Shown here: in pieces, positions 6,323 to 7,803 of the stretch
How positions within the stretch are numbered: the stretch's first letter is position 1
How the letters are laid out: the number at the start of each line of letters is the position of its first letter
Translations under genes and position numbers: made by a program
Source: Alistipes sp.
GTDB lineage: Bacteria > Bacteroidota > Bacteroidia > Bacteroidales > Rikenellaceae
DNA: 7,803 bases
Assembly (NCBI GenBank): GCA_017629615.1
Contig: JAGBWT010000062.1
Span: 1 to 7,803, forward strand
Reading direction: 5' to 3'
Notes under the pieces: model-generated
Database searches by the model: none
Told to the model about the DNA's origin: nothing
The model's input: the letters and a program-made list of their open reading frames with translations, nothing else

Positions 6323-7803
6323 TTATATTCCGAACGTAACTATCGTAATGCCCGAGCCTCCTCTATCGGGGTGGTCATCAACCGCACTATCAACCTCGGG
6401 CAACGAACGCAGATAGCGACGCACCTCCTCCTTTAATGCACCCGTACCCTTGCCGTGGAGAATCGTCACCGACCCAACACCGACCATCAGTGCATCATCG
6501 ACCAATGCCTGCACCTTTGCTATGGCATCGACCACGCGTTCGCCTCGAATATCGAGTGACGAGCGGAAATTAAGACGACGCTGCGATATGTCGGAGGCGA
6601 TGACCGTACGCGGTGTTTCGGGACGAGTCATACGCTTATATTCGGTCGAGGATATAACCTCCAAGCGGTCGGCATCGACCGTCGTAAGGATTTGGCCGAA
6701 TGCAATTTGCGCCTTTTTACCACGCAACGACTGCACAACGCCTGCCCCCTCGTGACCTTTGAGTCGAACCTTTGAGCCAACCTCCAACGGAAGGCTCTTC
6801 TTCTCGACTACCGTAGCAGCCGCATCGCCCTCTTGGGTGCGATTTGTCTTGCGCTCCTCGCGACGCTGACGACGACGCTCCAAACGCGCCATCTCTCGCT
6901 CGATGCGCTCTGTCTCGGCCGTCGAGTCGCTCTGCTCGACACTCTGCTTAAACTCCTCGAAGTTGCGACGCACAAGGCGTGTCTGCTCGCGCTCGGCTTG
7001 CGATTCTCGGATACTCTTTATGGTCGATTCGATTTGGCGGTTAGCCTCGGCTATCAACTGCTTGGCCTGCTGCTTGGCATCGTGCAGAATTACACGGCGC
7101 TCCTCGCGGATTGCAGCCAACTGCTCACGATAGTTACTCTCCAACTCCTCAACCTTGCGGTCGGTCTGGCGAATACGCTCACGCTTCTGCTCCCAATAGC
7201 GCTTATCGCGAGCAATATCGCGCAACTGCTTCTCCATATCGACGTGGTCGGAACCCGCCTTCTCGCGTGCTGCGACGATTATCGACTCGGGCAGACCTAT
7301 TTTGCGGGCTATCTCGATGGCAAACGAACTGCCGGGCTTACCCGTTTCGAGGCGGAACAGAGGTCGGATATTCTGAACATCGAACATCATCGCGCCATTA
7401 ACCACACCCTCGGTCGACGAGGCGTAGTACTTTATGTTGGAGTAGTGGGTCGTAATAACACCAAAGCAGCCGCTATCGACCAACCTTTCGAGTATGGCCT
7501 CGGCAATCGATGCACCGATAACAGGCTCCGTTCCCGAGCCAAACTCGTCGATAAGCACCAACGTCGAACGGTCGGCACCCGAAAGCATCGCCTTCATATT
7601 GAGCAGATGCGAAGAGTAGGTCGAGAGGTCGTTCTCGATAGATTGCTGGTCGCCAATATCGATATATAGTTTGCTGAACAGCGGCAACTCACTCGCAGGC
7701 GAAGCGGTAATCGGGAAGCCGCACTGGTACATATATTGTATAAGGCCGAAAGTTTTGAGGCAGACCGATTTTCCGCCTGCATTAGGGCCCGATATAATCA
7801 AAA
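6323..7803 (-). CDS. mutS2: MutS2 family ATPase with Smr domain (5'-truncated)
   Basis: The frame runs off the right edge of the window; the first full codon is TTG, which encodes an internal leucine rather than a start. The visible 492 residues carry the MutS ATPase core: Walker A GPNAGGKS (5-12), the segment DIGDQQSIENDLSTYSSH (48-65), Walker B LVLIDEFGSGTEP (81-93) and TTHY (117-120). A long, highly charged coiled coil follows (about 175-320), then a small beta-rich KOW-like domain (about 338-382), and a C-terminal Smr domain (about 414-492) with LDIRG (416-420) and HGKGTG (449-454), the signature of the nuclease module. Full-length family members have about 800 residues, so roughly 300-350 are missing upstream. 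MutS2 has no mismatch-repair role; described activities are suppression of recombination and, in Bacillus, rescue of collided ribosomes. It is the first visible gene of the leftward operon. Its key motifs are intact. Confidence 0.96.
   Translation of the reverse strand, partial: LIISGPNAGGKSVCLKTFGLIQYMYQCGFPITASPASELPLFSKLYIDIGDQQSIENDLSTYSSHLLNMKAMLSGADRSTLVLIDEFGSGTEPVIGASIAEAILERLVDSGCFGVITTHYSNIKYYASSTEGVVNGAMMFDVQNIRPLFRLETGKPGSSFAIEIARKIGLPESIIVAAREKAGSDHVDMEKQLRDIARDKRYWEQKRERIRQTDRKVEELESNYREQLAAIREERRVILHDAKQQAKQLIAEANRQIESTIKSIRESQAEREQTRLVRRNFEEFKQSVEQSDSTAETERIEREMARLERRRQRREERKTNRTQEGDAAATVVEKKSLPLEVGSKVRLKGHEGAGVVQSLRGKKAQIAFGQILTTVDADRLEVISSTEYKRMTRPETPRTVIASDISQRRLNFRSSLDIRGERVVDAIAKVQALVDDALMVGVGSVTILHGKGTGALKEEVRRYLRSLPEVDSAVDDHPDRGGSGITIVTFGI

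Noticed and set aside
5882..6436. A 184-codon rightward open frame opposite the start of murF/alr
   Set aside because: It is antisense to the MurF domain and crosses the mutS2-murF gap. The translation looks random and matches no family I know.
6833..7669. A 278-codon rightward open frame opposite mutS2
   Set aside because: It lies antisense to the charged coiled coil and ATPase of mutS2. Its leucine-rich translation is what the complement of Arg/Glu/Gln-rich coding yields, and the mutS2 frame has clear motifs.
7799..7801. TTG as the start codon of the mutS2 frame
   Set aside because: The codon encodes the leucine right before IISGPNAGGKS, in the middle of a MutS2 protein. The gene continues beyond the window.

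Overview
This window looks like chromosomal DNA from a member of the Bacteroidales, probably a gut species. The strongest lineage clue is the fusion of MurF and alanine racemase in one protein. Supporting clues are the short RsmI-like methyltransferase directly after it, the family-specific wording of the MutS2 and MurF motifs, a lipoprotein whose lipidated cysteine is followed by acidic residues, and the lack of strong Shine-Dalgarno sites. Base composition is close to balanced and serine is very often encoded by TCG. I cannot name the genus from the sequence alone.

The left part (1-3174) reads rightward. It opens with the C-terminal two thirds of an Old Yellow Enzyme type flavin oxidoreductase (1-786, start outside the window). 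Two bases later comes a short-chain dehydrogenase/reductase (789-1595), so the two are almost certainly co-transcribed. After 43 bases follows a 511-residue lipoprotein (1639-3174) built from four divergent fibronectin-III-like repeats, each with a helical insertion. An ene-reductase next to an SDR suits stepwise reduction of an enone and a ketone. In gut Bacteroidales this pairing recalls the 3-oxo-steroid and bile acid reduction clusters, but the substrate cannot be read from the sequence.

The right part (3233-7803) reads leftward: mutS2 (5' end outside the window), the murF/alr fusion, then the RsmI-like methyltransferase. The gaps are 18 and 0 bases, which indicates an operon. These genes cover peptidoglycan precursor synthesis (D-alanine supply and addition of D-Ala-D-Ala), ribosome or recombination surveillance (MutS2), and probably RNA methylation.

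The two convergent groups meet at 3175-3232. A perfect 16-bp hairpin with a 4-base loop lies there, overlaps the methyltransferase stop codon and probably terminates both strands. No stretch over 300 bases lacks a gene. I saw no tRNA, rRNA, IS element, CRISPR array or phage gene. The most unusual sequence-level signal is that GATC, CATG and CTAG all appear to be absent from the whole window.
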